Part shown: in pieces, positions 18,598 to 28,600 of the stretch
Layout of the letters: each line of letters opens with the position of its first letter
How positions within the stretch are numbered: the first letter of the stretch is position 1
Assembly (NCBI GenBank): GCA_017534305.1
Contig: JAFWCU010000005.1
Location: 1 to 46,324 of the forward strand
Direction: 5' to 3'
Origin: Clostridia bacterium
GTDB lineage: Bacteria > Bacillota > Clostridia > TANB77 > CAG-465
DNA: 46,324 nucleotides
The notes under the pieces: model-generated
What the model was told of the DNA's origin: nothing
The model's database searches: none
Seen by the model: only the letters and a program-made list of their open reading frames with translations
Translations under genes and position numbers: made by a program

Positions 18598-20592
18598 CTA
18601 ATAATAAGTTACTATCGCACCATCATCTCTATACTCTACTCTAAATCCTAGTTTTTCAAGAATCTTTCCTTGAGTTTTTCTTGTTGAATTTAAAGCATAA
18701 ATATAATCTATTACATTTTCCTTATAAGTAGAATCTAGTTCATTTATATCTATTAGTTCATTAGCTGCAAGTATTATTATTAATTGAGCTTGTGTATCGC
18801 AATATTGAGATATTGTCTCAGATAAATTACTGCTATCTAAATCGTTTACCTCATTAATAAATAATGCCAGTTTCCATCTTTTCATCAATTTTAAATTTAA
18901 TATCCAATCATATGAATCCCATCTAGAAAGATCTTTTACAGCGTCATCTAAGCTATCTGAATAATCATATTCTTTTAACTTTTCAAAATATGAATAAACT
19001 GTCCATTTTTCATCAGAATCCATATTGTTGTATTTATCTACTAATTCTCCTTGCCATGCTGCAAGAGTATCATCAAATTTAGAAAAACCACTAGTTGCAT
19101 AATACACATTTTTTATATTTGATGAAGCATAGTTCTTATCTTCTTTTATTATTATTTTTTCAAACATTTCATCTTCTAAAGATGTATAATCTTTTATCGT
19201 ATTTTTATACATCGAAGCAGAAAGTGTTGTATAATCTTGTGCTGCTATTGCATTATATAGGTTATTAAGTTTTGTAACAGGAATAGCAAAATTTAAGTTT
19301 TGTGCATTGTCATATCCAGCATATGTTATTCCAACTACTTTACCTGTTTCATCTAGTAGTGCTCCTCCACTACTTCCATGAGATATTGGAGTTGTTATTC
19401 TAATGTTTTCAACATCATCCAAATTACTAATTGTTCCTTGAGATACAGTATTTTTCTCTCCTACTGGACTGCCAATAGCGTATACCTTTTGTCCTATTTT
19501 ACATGTATCTGAACTTCCAATTTTAATTGGTGTAAGTTCTCCGTCTATACTTAATATTGCAATATCTGCTTCTTCATTAAATATTTCAACTGTCTTAGCG
19601 TTAAATTCTTCATCCCAATCTGTTACAAGTTTTATTTCATATGCACCCTCTATTACATGATAATTTGTAACAATATAATCTGGTCTATATGCACAAAATC
19701 CACTTCCAGTTGCAAGTTCATTTCCATATTTGTCATAAACCTCAACCATTACAACAGAGTCTTTTAAATACTCTAAATCTACTCTAAAGAATTTAAAGTA
19801 TATTCCAACAGATGCAATTATTAATACTAAAAGAGTACATGCAGCAATTGTAATAATACTTGGTCTTTTTCTTTTTTGTTTTTCTTCCTTTTTAACTTCC
19901 TCTACTATAGGTTGTACTTCTTCTTTTTTTATCTCATCATCTTGAAGAATATCTAGTCTCTTACTTACTTCTACTTTTTCTACTTGAGTATTCATTCTAA
20001 AGTATAAATAACTAATTTCATTCCCATCAAGTGAAATATTATAATTATCATAAGAATCATTTTTTACATTATCTCTAAGCTTAATTATCCATTTAGAAAA
20101 GCCAAGTATAAAAGATATTGTTTCAAAGTATTTTTTATTCATAAGAATAGATGAGTTTGATCTTCTCTCTAGTATTAATCTTGAAAATATAGAAGAATAA
20201 AAAACTATTAACTCTTCAAAATCTTCATACTTTTTATCTACTATATCCGAATACTTAATATCTGAAATATTTTCAATACAATTATAATATTCATGAATTA
20301 AAGTAAATATTTTATCTCTTTGACCAGCTATGAAGTATTCTTTTAATTTTTCAATCTTTGTATCATCATTATTTAAAAATGTAATCTTTTTACTATACTC
20401 AGGAAAAATCTTAAGTATCTCTTCTATGTTATTTGCAAATTCTGGACTTACATCTATTAAGTCACCCTTAACATTATACAAATGTAGAGGTTTTCCACAA
20501 TACTTACAATAAACATCGGTATTGTTGTTTTCAGACAAACAATGCATGCACTTAATTTTTCCTTGATGAGTAATTATATTTGCATTTTCCAT
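18598..20592 (-). CDS. Zinc-ribbon, membrane-anchored trypsin-like serine protease
   Basis: The 664-residue protein starts with a zinc ribbon (C15, C18, C29, C32), then about 210 mostly helical residues with a Lys/Glu-rich linker, one membrane segment (about 245-268), a trypsin-like domain (about 275-450) and about 210 residues I do not recognise. The triad is clear: H312 in TNYHV, D343 in EADIAIL, S408 in GSSGG. There is no PDZ domain, unlike HtrA. The topology would put the zinc ribbon in the cytoplasm and the protease outside, so it may couple an internal signal to external proteolysis; that is inference. It is a single gene with its own terminator; the ribosome binding site (GAGAGG) is rather distant. 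Confidence 0.88.
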   Translation of the reverse strand: MENANIITHQGKIKCMHCLSENNNTDVYCKYCGKPLHLYNVKGDLIDVSPEFANNIEEILKIFPEYSKKITFLNNDDTKIEKLKEYFIAGQRDKIFTLIHEYYNCIENISDIKYSDIVDKKYEDFEELIVFYSSIFSRLILERRSNSSILMNKKYFETISFILGFSKWIIKLRDNVKNDSYDNYNISLDGNEISYLYFRMNTQVEKVEVSKRLDILQDDEIKKEEVQPIVEEVKKEEKQKRKRPSIITIAACTLLVLIIASVGIYFKFFRVDLEYLKDSVVMVEVYDKYGNELATGSGFCAYRPDYIVTNYHVIEGAYEIKLVTDWDEEFNAKTVEIFNEEADIAILSIDGELTPIKIGSSDTCKIGQKVYAIGSPVGEKNTVSQGTISNLDDVENIRITTPISHGSSGGALLDETGKVVGITYAGYDNAQNLNFAIPVTKLNNLYNAIAAQDYTTLSASMYKNTIKDYTSLEDEMFEKIIIKEDKNYASSNIKNVYYATSGFSKFDDTLAAWQGELVDKYNNMDSDEKWTVYSYFEKLKEYDYSDSLDDAVKDLSRWDSYDWILNLKLMKRWKLALFINEVNDLDSSNLSETISQYCDTQAQLIIILAANELIDINELDSTYKENVIDYIYALNSTRKTQGKILEKLGFRVEYRDDGAIVTYY

Positions 20593-20713
20593 ATAATATA
20601 ACCTCTCTTCAGTTTATAAAGATAATTACACCATATAATACTACTTTTTCTACCTTTAAATACAATTTCACATTTATATGATATAACATAAAAAAACAAT
20701 ATTCAATAGAAAA

Positions 20714-20745
20714 TAAAAAGAGTGATAAAATTAATTATCACTCTT
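20714..20745 (-). terminator. Terminator overlapping the deoC stop codon
   Basis: AAGAGTGATAA and TTATCACTCTT pair as an 11-bp stem that contains the last codons and stop of deoC; TTTTTATTTT follows on the minus strand. Confidence 0.85.
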
Positions 20746-21420
20746 ATTTTCAGTGTATAAAACACCTTCTTTTACAATTTTTACTATTCTACTTGTTCCA
20801 AGTCTTGATGCACCAAGTTCAATAAATTTTTGAGCATCATCTATAGAACTAATTCCACCTGCTGCTTTTATTTTCTTTGTAGATATCATATGTTCTTCCA
20901 TTAGTTTAACATCATCAAATGTTGCACCACCTTTAGAAAAACCAGTAGATGTTTTTATATAGTCTGCTTTAGAATTAGATACAACCTCACACATTTTAAC
21001 TTTTTCTTCATCTGTTAAAAGACAAGTTTCAATTATTACTTTTAGTATTCTTCCATCACATGCCTCTTTAACTTTATCTATTTCATTTAAAATGTCTTCG
21101 TATCTACCATCTTTAACCCATCCTATATTTATAACCATATCTATTTCATCTGCACCATTTATAACAGCATCCTTTGTTTCAAACCATTTAACATTAGTTG
21201 TATTATACCCATTTGGAAAACCTATTACAGTACATATTGCAATATCTGCTCCTTGTTCTATCATATATTCTTTAGCTTGTTTTACAAAGCTTGGTGGAAT
21301 ACATACTGATGCTGTATTATATTTTATTGCATCATCACACAAAGACTTAATTTGCTCCCATGTACTTTCCTGTTTTAGTAGAGTATGATCTACCATAGAT
21401 AAGATTTTTTCAATGTTCAT
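20731..21420 (-). CDS. deoC: Deoxyribose-phosphate aldolase
   Basis: A 229-residue class I aldolase that splits 2-deoxyribose 5-phosphate into glyceraldehyde 3-phosphate and acetaldehyde in deoxynucleoside catabolism. The Schiff-base lysine lies in YIKTSTGFSKGGAT, a second conserved lysine in RILKVIIETCLLT, and the phosphate site in KAAGGISS. Length is that of short bacterial DeoC. An AGGAGG site precedes the ATG at 21420. It has its own promoter and terminator, and no other nucleoside-catabolism gene is nearby. Confidence 0.97.
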   Translation of the reverse strand: MNIEKILSMVDHTLLKQESTWEQIKSLCDDAIKYNTASVCIPPSFVKQAKEYMIEQGADIAICTVIGFPNGYNTTNVKWFETKDAVINGADEIDMVINIGWVKDGRYEDILNEIDKVKEACDGRILKVIIETCLLTDEEKVKMCEVVSNSKADYIKTSTGFSKGGATFDDVKLMEEHMISTKKIKAAGGISSIDDAQKFIELGASRLGTSRIVKIVKEGVLYTENKSDN

Positions 21421-21480
21421 AACATTACCTCCTATAAATTATTATTTTTTCTAATATTATGTAAATTACACTGTATTATG

Positions 21481-21508
21481 ATTATACCACAAAAGAGAAA
21501 AAAAGCAA
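21481..21508 (-). promoter_or_regulatory. Promoter of deoC
   Basis: TTGCTT (21503-21508), 16-base spacer and TATAAT (21481-21486) with an extended -10 TGG on the minus strand. The -35 box lies inside the stem of the upstream guaA terminator. Confidence 0.65.
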
Positions 21509-21527
21509 GATTTATATTTATCTTGCT
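21496..21527 (-). terminator. Terminator after guaA
   Basis: AGCAAGAT and ATCTTGCT pair as an 8-bp stem followed on the minus strand by seven T residues, 21 bases past the guaA stop. Confidence 0.85.
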
Positions 21528-21548
21528 CTTTTATAATTTAATTATTTT

Positions 21549-23081
21549 TTATTCCCACTCTATTGTTGCAGGAGGTTTAGAAGTTATATCATAAACTATT
21601 CTATTTACATGAGCAACTTCATTTACTATTCTTTGAGATATTATTTCTAAAATTTCATATGGAATCTTTGCAAATTTTGCAGTCATGAAATCATCTGTAA
21701 CCACTGCTCGAAGCGCTATTAAATAATCATAAGTTCTTTCATCTCCCATAACTCCTACAGATTTTGTATCCGTAAGTACAGCAAAATATTGAGATAACTC
21801 TTTTTCCATATTATGCTTTGCAATTTCTTCTCTAAAAATATAATCTGCATCCTTAAGTATAGCTAGCTTTTCTTCTGTTATATCTCCAATAATTCTTATT
21901 GCAAGTCCTGGTCCTGGAAATGGTTGACGATTAACTAAAAACTCTGGAAGTCCAATCTCACGTCCAACTTGTCTTACTTCATCTTTAAATAAATCTCTTA
22001 AAGGTTCAATAATTTCTTTAAAATCTACATAATCTGGAAGTCCTCCAACATTATGATGAGATTTAATTACAGAGCTTTTTCCAAGTCCGCTTTCAATAAC
22101 GTCTGGATAAATAGTTCCTTGTACTAGATAATCCACTTTTCCAATCTTTTTTCCTTCTTCTTCAAATACACGAATAAATTCTTCTCCAATTATTTTACGC
22201 TTTTGTTCTGGATTTGTAATGCCAGCAAGTCTAGTTAAAAATCTTTCTCTTGCATCTACTTTTATGAAATTAACATCAAACTGTTTAGTAAATATCGCTT
22301 CTACTTCTTCTACTTCGTTTTTTCTAAGCAGTCCATGATCTACAAATATGCAAGTTAAGTTTTTTCCTATTGCCTTAGACATTAAAACTGCAGCAACAGA
22401 TGAATCCACTCCACCAGACAGTGCACATACTGCTTTTCCTTCTCCAACTTTTTCTTTAATTTTTTCTATTGTACGTGTTGCAAAAGTATCCATTTTCCAT
22501 TCACCTTTACAGCCACAAATATTTATTACAAAATTCTCAATTATTTTATCTCCATTATTTGTATGATTTACTTCAGGATGGAATTGTACAGCATAAAAAT
22601 TTTTATCCACATTTTCCATAGCTGCAATTTTACATGTATCTGTTGAAGCTATAGTCTTGAAACCTTCAGGAAGAACATCTACATAATCTGTATGGCTCAT
22701 AAGACAAATGTTTTTCTCATCTAAGCTAGCAAATAGTTTAGAACTTGTATCTAAATTAGCCTCCATTTGTCCATATTCTCTTTTTAAAGCTCTTTTAACG
22801 CATCCTCCTAAAGTATGACTCATAAATTGCATACCATAGCAAATGCCCAAAATTGGAATTCCTAGTGAAAAAACATCTTCTACACATTTTGGCGCATCTT
22901 CTTCATAAATACTTGCAGGTCCACCTGTAAAAATTATTCCTTTAGGATTTAGCTCACGAATTTTTTCAATAGAAATTGTACAAGGATGAACTTCACTATA
23001 AACATTTTTCTCTCTAACTCTTCTTGCAATTAATTGGTTATATTGTCCACCAAAGTCTATTATTAATATTAACTCAGACAT
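21549..23081 (-). CDS. guaA: GMP synthase (glutamine-hydrolysing)
   Basis: A 510-residue two-domain enzyme that aminates XMP to GMP. The N-terminal class I amidotransferase has the nucleophile Cys in GICYGMQF and the His-Glu pair in QFHPEV. The ATP-pyrophosphatase P-loop is [14 protein letters not shown], and the C-terminal dimerisation domain ends in [10 protein letters not shown] as usual. It starts 10 bases after the guaB stop with an AGGAGG site overlapping that junction, so guaB-guaA form one translational unit doing both steps from IMP to GMP. Confidence 0.98.
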   Translation of the reverse strand: MSELILIIDFGGQYNQLIARRVREKNVYSEVHPCTISIEKIRELNPKGIIFTGGPASIYEEDAPKCVEDVFSLGIPILGICYGMQFMSHTLGGCVKRALKREYGQMEANLDTSSKLFASLDEKNICLMSHTDYVDVLPEGFKTIASTDTCKIAAMENVDKNFYAVQFHPEVNHTNNGDKIIENFVINICGCKGEWKMDTFATRTIEKIKEKVGEGKAVCALSGGVDSSVAAVLMSKAIGKNLTCIFVDHGLLRKNEVEEVEAIFTKQFDVNFIKVDARERFLTRLAGITNPEQKRKIIGEEFIRVFEEEGKKIGKVDYLVQGTIYPDVIESGLGKSSVIKSHHNVGGLPDYVDFKEIIEPLRDLFKDEVRQVGREIGLPEFLVNRQPFPGPGLAIRIIGDITEEKLAILKDADYIFREEIAKHNMEKELSQYFAVLTDTKSVGVMGDERTYDYLIALRAVVTDDFMTAKFAKIPYEILEIISQRIVNEVAHVNRIVYDITSKPPATIEWE

Positions 23082-23091
23082 TTTTATCCTC

Positions 23092-24588
23092 CTACTCTAC
23101 ATCTTTAGTAATAACATCATGTGCTCCGCCTTCACGTATACTTACCGAAGAAACTAGAGTAAGTCTTGCTTTATCATGAAGCTCAGAAATTGTTATTGAG
23201 CCACAATTACACATTGTAGATTTAATCTTTTCTAAAGTAATTGCTAAGTTATCTTTTAGCTTACCAGCATAAGGTATATATGAATCAACACCTTCTTCGA
23301 AAGTCATAGTAGTCTTCTTTCCACCCATGTCATATCTTTGCCAGTTACGAGCTCTATTTGATCCTTCACCCCAATATTCTTTATAAAAACTTCCATTTTT
23401 CTTTACTACTCTTGTTGGAGACTCATCAAAACGAGCAAAATATCTGCCCATCATAACAAAGTCTGCACCTAAAGCTAATGCTAGTGTTATGTGATAATCA
23501 TGAACTATACCACCATCTGAACATACTGGAATATATATGCCTGTTTCTTCAAAATACTTATTTCTTTCTTCAACTACATCAATTAAAGCACTTGCTTGTC
23601 CTCTACCTATTCCTTTTGTCTCACGAGTGATACATATTGATCCTCCGCCAACACCAACTTTAACAAAGTCAGCACCAGCTTCAGCTAAGTATCTAAATCC
23701 CTCTTTATCTACTACATTTCCTGCTCCAATTTTTACATCATCACCATATTTTTCTCTTACATACTCAATTGTTTTCTTTTGCCATACAGAATATCCGTCT
23801 GAAGAATCAATACAAAGTACGTCTACTCCTGCTTCAACAAGTGCTGGAATTCTTTCTTCATAATCTCTTGTATTTATACCTGCACCTACTATATATCTTT
23901 TATTATCATCTAAAAGAGAATTAACATTTAGTTTGCTATCCTCATAATCTTTTCTAAATACTAAATATTTTAAATTATCTTCAGTATCTAATATTGGAAG
24001 ACAACTAATCTTTTCTTCCCATATTTTATCATTTGCCTCACTTAAAGTAATTCCTTCTCTAGCATAAACTAAATCTTCTTTTTTAGTCATGTACTTTTCA
24101 ATTTTTTCATCTAAGCTATCTCTTGTTAATCTATAATCTTTGTCTGTAACAAGTCCTAAAAATTTTCCTTTACCTGTTCCATCTTCTGTAATCATAACAG
24201 TAGAATGTCCAGTTGTCTTTACAAGCTCTACTACTTCTCCTAAAGTAGCATCTGGTTTTACGTTTGAATCACTTACCACAAAACCAGCTTTATTCTTTTT
24301 TACTTGCTCAACCATTTTTGCCTGCGACAAAATAGATTGAGAGCCAAAGATAAACGCGATTCCTCCTTCTCTTGCAAGCGCAATCCCCATGTCTTGACCT
24401 GACACAGATTGCATGATTGCAGAAACCATCGGAATATTTGCACATATCTTTGGCTCTTCTCCTTTTTTAAACTTAACTATTGGTGTTTTTAATGAAACAT
24501 TTTCTGGGATGCATTTTTCTGTTGTTAAATTAGGTAACAAAAGAAATTCGCTAAAAGTCCTAGAAATGTCTGTTAGAATTTTACTCAT
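23092..24588 (-). CDS. guaB: IMP dehydrogenase, Tritrichomonas-like subfamily
   Basis: A 498-residue IMPDH that oxidises IMP to XMP with NAD+. It has a (beta/alpha)8 barrel with an inserted CBS-pair region at about 100-215 ([29 protein letters not shown]). The catalytic Cys is C319 in [12 protein letters not shown], and the flap Arg-Tyr is in [11 protein letters not shown]. Both motifs differ from the usual bacterial GIGPGSICTTR form and match the subfamily typified by the Tritrichomonas foetus enzyme, whose catalytic Cys is also number 319. I chose the ATG at 24588 (AGGAGG 6 bases upstream) over an ORF start 20 codons earlier. Confidence 0.96.
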   Translation of the reverse strand: MSKILTDISRTFSEFLLLPNLTTEKCIPENVSLKTPIVKFKKGEEPKICANIPMVSAIMQSVSGQDMGIALAREGGIAFIFGSQSILSQAKMVEQVKKNKAGFVVSDSNVKPDATLGEVVELVKTTGHSTVMITEDGTGKGKFLGLVTDKDYRLTRDSLDEKIEKYMTKKEDLVYAREGITLSEANDKIWEEKISCLPILDTEDNLKYLVFRKDYEDSKLNVNSLLDDNKRYIVGAGINTRDYEERIPALVEAGVDVLCIDSSDGYSVWQKKTIEYVREKYGDDVKIGAGNVVDKEGFRYLAEAGADFVKVGVGGGSICITRETKGIGRGQASALIDVVEERNKYFEETGIYIPVCSDGGIVHDYHITLALALGADFVMMGRYFARFDESPTRVVKKNGSFYKEYWGEGSNRARNWQRYDMGGKKTTMTFEEGVDSYIPYAGKLKDNLAITLEKIKSTMCNCGSITISELHDKARLTLVSSVSIREGGAHDVITKDVE

Positions 24589-24619
24589 TTCTATCCTCCT
24601 TCTATAAATAATTGTGATT

Positions 24620-24648
24620 ATTATATATTGAATGGAAAAATAATACAA
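24620..24648 (-). promoter_or_regulatory. Promoter of guaB-guaA
   Basis: TTGTAT (24643-24648), 17-base spacer and TATAAT (24620-24625) on the minus strand. The leader is only about 25 bases, so there is no room for a purine riboswitch. Confidence 0.85.
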
Positions 24649-24683
24649 GTAAAATTTAAAAATTTATGCAAATTATTTGCAAA

Positions 24684-24713
24684 AATAAAAAGGAAGAAAT
24701 ATTATTTTCTTCC
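24684..24713 (-). terminator. Terminator overlapping the ruvC stop codon
   Basis: GGAAGAAA and TTTCTTCC pair around a short loop and include the ruvC stop; TTTTTATTTTT follows on the minus strand. Confidence 0.85.
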
Positions 24714-25349
24714 CTTTGCTATCTTTTCTAGCTTTGTTTCTTTTTCTAAAGCTTTTTTTATCATATCTGCTCTTTTCTTATCTTGCTTTTTATCTTTTTT
24801 TAATTCATTTTCATAAGCAAGCTCAATTGCAGTTTTTGTTTGTTTTTTACTTTTATCTGTTCCATTAAAAGTAGTAAATCTATTATATTGTGTATGGCAA
24901 ATTGCAAGAGCAAGTGCATCTGCAGTATCATCAAGTTTTGGCATATTTTCCATTTTAAGATGCTTTTTTATCATATCCATAACTTGAGACTTAGTAGCTC
25001 TTCCATAACCCGCTACAGCCTGTTTTGCTTGAATAGGAGTATATTCATAAATATCTATGCCTCGTTTAGATATACTATTAATTATTACTCCTCTTGCCTC
25101 AGCAACTTTTATACCAGTTGTTATATTTGTATTAAAATACAAATCTTCAATAGATGCTGAATCAATTTCAGGATATCTATCTAATATACTTTCTAAATCT
25201 TCTTCTATTTTGTTTAATCTTTTAGGAAAATAGCTATTTTCTTGAGTAGTTATACAGCCATACTCTATTACTTTATACTTGTTGTTTTTATACTCTATTA
25301 AGCCATATCCTATTCTTCCAAATCCAGGATCAATTCCAAGTATTACCAT
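24702..25349 (-). CDS. ruvC: Holliday junction endonuclease RuvC with a basic tail
   Basis: RuvC resolves four-way DNA junctions made by recombination. Acidic active-site residues appear in ILGIDPGFGRIGYGLIE, SIEDLYFNTN and LDDTADALALA. The core ends near residue 160. Residues about 165-215 are an added, strongly lysine-rich helical tail (KSKKQTKTAIELAYENE, KKDKKQDKKRAD) not found in typical RuvC of 160-175 residues; it may add DNA affinity. An AAAGGAGG site precedes the ATG, 11 bases after the subtilase stop. No ruvA or ruvB is in the window. Confidence 0.94.
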   Translation of the reverse strand: MVILGIDPGFGRIGYGLIEYKNNKYKVIEYGCITTQENSYFPKRLNKIEEDLESILDRYPEIDSASIEDLYFNTNITTGIKVAEARGVIINSISKRGIDIYEYTPIQAKQAVAGYGRATKSQVMDMIKKHLKMENMPKLDDTADALALAICHTQYNRFTTFNGTDKSKKQTKTAIELAYENELKKDKKQDKKRADMIKKALEKETKLEKIAKGRK

Positions 25350-25360
25350 ATAAGCCTCCT

Positions 25361-28300
25361 TTAGTGGTTAGTTTTATACACTTCAAGTATAAGAGATGCA
25401 TCATTTGCATCTATTAGATTATTATCATCCATATCTCCAATTAATATATCTTCAGCAGTAGCATTTTGAGATTTATATATTTCAAGTGCAATAGACGCAT
25501 CATTTGCATCAACAACGCCATTTTTATCTAAATCTCCTTTTAACACACTAATAGTTGTATCTATAATATTGCCTGAAGAAATTAAATCTGTATTTTGTAA
25601 AGTATATCTTTTAGCCAAATTAGTACTGCTCAAAGCTACACTTACATATACTTTTTTATTAAATCCTACATCTGCATTTTCAAAAAATGCAAGAACAGAA
25701 TAGTCTCTTCCAAGTACAAGTGAATCTTGTTCAAGCAAGCCTTCAAATCTAACATTTGTTACTGTTGCATTTGTTTGACCATCTTTATATTTATCTTCTA
25801 CTTGTGCACTTACTGCTCTAATTATTATTGGATTTACTGTAACATTTATTGTTTTTGTAGCCATTGCATACATGGAGCTTTCTGGAAGTGTTATTTTAAT
25901 TGTTGTATTTCCAGCATATTCAGATGAATTAACAAAAACATTATTTTGATCATCTATTGTAACTTTTGCAATGTCTCTATTATCTGATGAAATAATAAAC
26001 AAATCTTTATCTAACTTAAGCTTAGTAAGTAGCTTTACAGAATCTGAATAATTCATAACCACATCATTTACATTTGAAAAATCATATACTTTTTTAAGTG
26101 TACACTTATCATATTCTAAAGTATAGTATTTTACTTGTGCACCATTATTATCTGTTGAATAATTAACACTTAAATTATATCCTTCTATATCTGGATAAGA
26201 ATAATTGTTTTCTTCACATACAAATAGTTCATCGTATCCCTCAAAAATGATGTTTTCATTATATCTTTCTAAATATGTATTTTTAATACTATTTATTTTA
26301 TTTACAAATTCATCTTTCTTTGCTGCAATAATTTCTTGTGGATTAGCATTAAAATCTATTTGCTCTACTGTATTTCCATTATCTACAAAGAAAACATTAA
26401 TATCTTCGCCAAGAGTTGTAATACTATATGAATTTGATGTTATTACATTATCTAAAGTATCATATACCATAGCATATACATCATATGAAGTATTAGGTAA
26501 AAGTCCTCTAAATTCTTGTTCAAATCTCATATTTGAAGTACCTCCTACAGGACTTGCCTCTTGTATAATACTAGTAACTTGTTCTCCGTTTTTCTTTTTT
26601 ACATACCACACAACTTTTCCCATTCCACTTTGTGTATCTTTAGCCGAAATTGCTAATTTTGCACTACTTTTTGTAATACTAACAAGTGAAATATTTGATG
26701 TAATTTCTGGTTTTGTATTATCTATAAATCCAACTTCTATACTTTGACTAGTAATATTTCCATTACTATCTTTAACCCAAATATAGTTTGTACCATTATA
26801 CTCTGTATCTATAGATGCAATTAAAGTATTTGAATTTCCAGCAGCAACCCACTCCGAATTAGTTGGTGTAACATTTGATCTAGTAATTGCATAGTTTGTT
26901 ATCTTTTGTGAACTAACAGCTTTAACATTTATTGTATTTTTAGTTTTCCATGTTGTATTAATTGCATTAGCACTAACTATTACAGGCTTAGAGAATTTAG
27001 AACTATTAAAGTTAACCATACCATAGCCATAATAATTATCTTTTCCAGCAGTACCTAAATCTTCAACATTTGCATTAAAAACTCCAATAACATAGTCATA
27101 AGTACAACCAGGATTTTCCGATTTAACTAAAGCTGCAGCAGCCGCAAGCAATGGGCATGCATATGATGTCCCACCACCTATATAATAACTATCTATAGCA
27201 CTATAATCTGGAACTTCAATATCTTCACCAGGCATAGCATAATCCACACCTGTACCATAATTTGAAAAGCTTGATATTTCCTTATTTTTATCTATTGATG
27301 ATACACCAAGAGCATGTGAACTAATTGCAGGATATTCTATTGGAGAAATTCCAGCATTTCCTGCTGCGCAACATACAACAACTCCTGACTCTTTAACTTT
27401 TCTTAAAAAACTGTCAAAATCTCTTTTTGATTGAGTTGACATTAATTCAACTTTTGAGCCAAGACTAATGTTAATAACATCTACATTTTGGTATATTTCA
27501 TTAATTCCTTTATATACTGTAGAAAGAAGTCCGTTACCACTACTATTCATTATTTTTAATGGTACTATTTTTACAGTATTTGGTGTACATTCTGCAACAA
27601 GACCTGCAACATTTGTTCCATGTCCATTATCATCTGAAACATTTGTAGTATAAGGTTCAGATAACAAATTTTTAGAATAAGTAAAATCTATTCTATCTGC
27701 AGTGTTTTGTCCTTTAAACACTTCATGTGCTGAATATATACCTGTATCTAGAACAGCAACATATACATTTTGACTATCTCCTTTTAGATTTAAATAACTT
27801 GTATATGTATCCATTCCAGTTGTTTTTCTTCCCCATGCATAATTTACTGCATGAGTAACACCATCTATTTGTGTTTCTATATCATCTTCACATATTGATA
27901 CTTTTTCATCTTTTGCAACACTTTGCACATCACTATTATTAGTTAAATATTCATATCCATTTTTTGTGTTTTGTGCATTATCATATCTAACATAATATAA
28001 TTCATCTGTAAGAGCAATTGTCTCAACTATTGATTCATCTTCATTAAAAATTTCTGGTTTTTGTGTTTCAACTATTAAAACATTTGTAGAATATGGATTA
28101 GATATTTCAATAGTTCCATCCTTATATTCTACTTCTCCAGTTAAATTATCTCTTAGAAACTTTTTAAAACCACTTGATGCTATAACAGCTTCAACTTCTT
28201 CTTGTTCTACCCCTAAAAATTCATTTAAAGGAATAGTTTCATCATCTACTATTGCTGTTTTTTCCTCTAGATTAAGCTTAACATCAAAAAAGTCTTCATT

Positions 28301-28489
28301 TATTTTATTAATAGTTTCAGCCTTTATACAAATAGGTGTATCTTGTCCATCAAAAAACACATCTATTTCCATGTTTGCTTTGTTATTTATATTAACTTTT
28401 TCTTTTTTACTAAATATAGCAAATGATACACATACTATCATAAAAATTAATAGTAGTATCACAAGCTTTTTAACATTTACTTTTTTCAT
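25361..28489 (-). CDS. Secreted subtilisin-like (S8) protease with C-terminal dockerin
   Basis: The 1042-residue protein has a membrane/signal segment (about 8-26), a pro-region of about 200 residues, an S8 domain (about 238-500) with D248 in AVLDTG, H290 in NGHGTNVAG, oxyanion N378 in AAGNAG and S442 in GGGTSYACP. It continues with Ig/FN3-like regions (about 500-980) and ends (about 985-1042) in two dockerin repeats, GDLDKNGVVDANDASIAL and GDMDDNNLIDANDASLIL. Type I dockerins dock onto cohesins through such calcium-binding repeats. No cohesin is visible here, so the partner lies elsewhere. ruvC follows 11 bases downstream. Confidence 0.93.
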   Translation of the reverse strand: MKKVNVKKLVILLLIFMIVCVSFAIFSKKEKVNINNKANMEIDVFFDGQDTPICIKAETINKINEDFFDVKLNLEEKTAIVDDETIPLNEFLGVEQEEVEAVIASSGFKKFLRDNLTGEVEYKDGTIEISNPYSTNVLIVETQKPEIFNEDESIVETIALTDELYYVRYDNAQNTKNGYEYLTNNSDVQSVAKDEKVSICEDDIETQIDGVTHAVNYAWGRKTTGMDTYTSYLNLKGDSQNVYVAVLDTGIYSAHEVFKGQNTADRIDFTYSKNLLSEPYTTNVSDDNGHGTNVAGLVAECTPNTVKIVPLKIMNSSGNGLLSTVYKGINEIYQNVDVINISLGSKVELMSTQSKRDFDSFLRKVKESGVVVCCAAGNAGISPIEYPAISSHALGVSSIDKNKEISSFSNYGTGVDYAMPGEDIEVPDYSAIDSYYIGGGTSYACPLLAAAAALVKSENPGCTYDYVIGVFNANVEDLGTAGKDNYYGYGMVNFNSSKFSKPVIVSANAINTTWKTKNTINVKAVSSQKITNYAITRSNVTPTNSEWVAAGNSNTLIASIDTEYNGTNYIWVKDSNGNITSQSIEVGFIDNTKPEITSNISLVSITKSSAKLAISAKDTQSGMGKVVWYVKKKNGEQVTSIIQEASPVGGTSNMRFEQEFRGLLPNTSYDVYAMVYDTLDNVITSNSYSITTLGEDINVFFVDNGNTVEQIDFNANPQEIIAAKKDEFVNKINSIKNTYLERYNENIIFEGYDELFVCEENNYSYPDIEGYNLSVNYSTDNNGAQVKYYTLEYDKCTLKKVYDFSNVNDVVMNYSDSVKLLTKLKLDKDLFIISSDNRDIAKVTIDDQNNVFVNSSEYAGNTTIKITLPESSMYAMATKTINVTVNPIIIRAVSAQVEDKYKDGQTNATVTNVRFEGLLEQDSLVLGRDYSVLAFFENADVGFNKKVYVSVALSSTNLAKRYTLQNTDLISSGNIIDTTISVLKGDLDKNGVVDANDASIALEIYKSQNATAEDILIGDMDDNNLIDANDASLILEVYKTNH

Positions 28490-28571
28490 ATAACCATACC
28501 TTTTTATTCTATTTTATTATTTCATAAAAACCAATATTTTTCAACCATATTTTATACATAAAATATAAAAT

Positions 28572-28599
28572 AAAAAAAGATGACTTATAATAGTCATCT
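28572..28599 (-). terminator. Terminator after the debranching-enzyme-like gene
   Basis: AGATGACT and AGTCATCT form the stem, followed on the minus strand by TTTTTTTATTT. It separates the ftsY operon from the subtilase gene. Confidence 0.85.
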
Positions 28600-28600
28600 C

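Noticed and set aside
24589..24620. Purine riboswitch upstream of guaB-guaA
   Set aside because: The predicted leader is about 25 bases, far too short.
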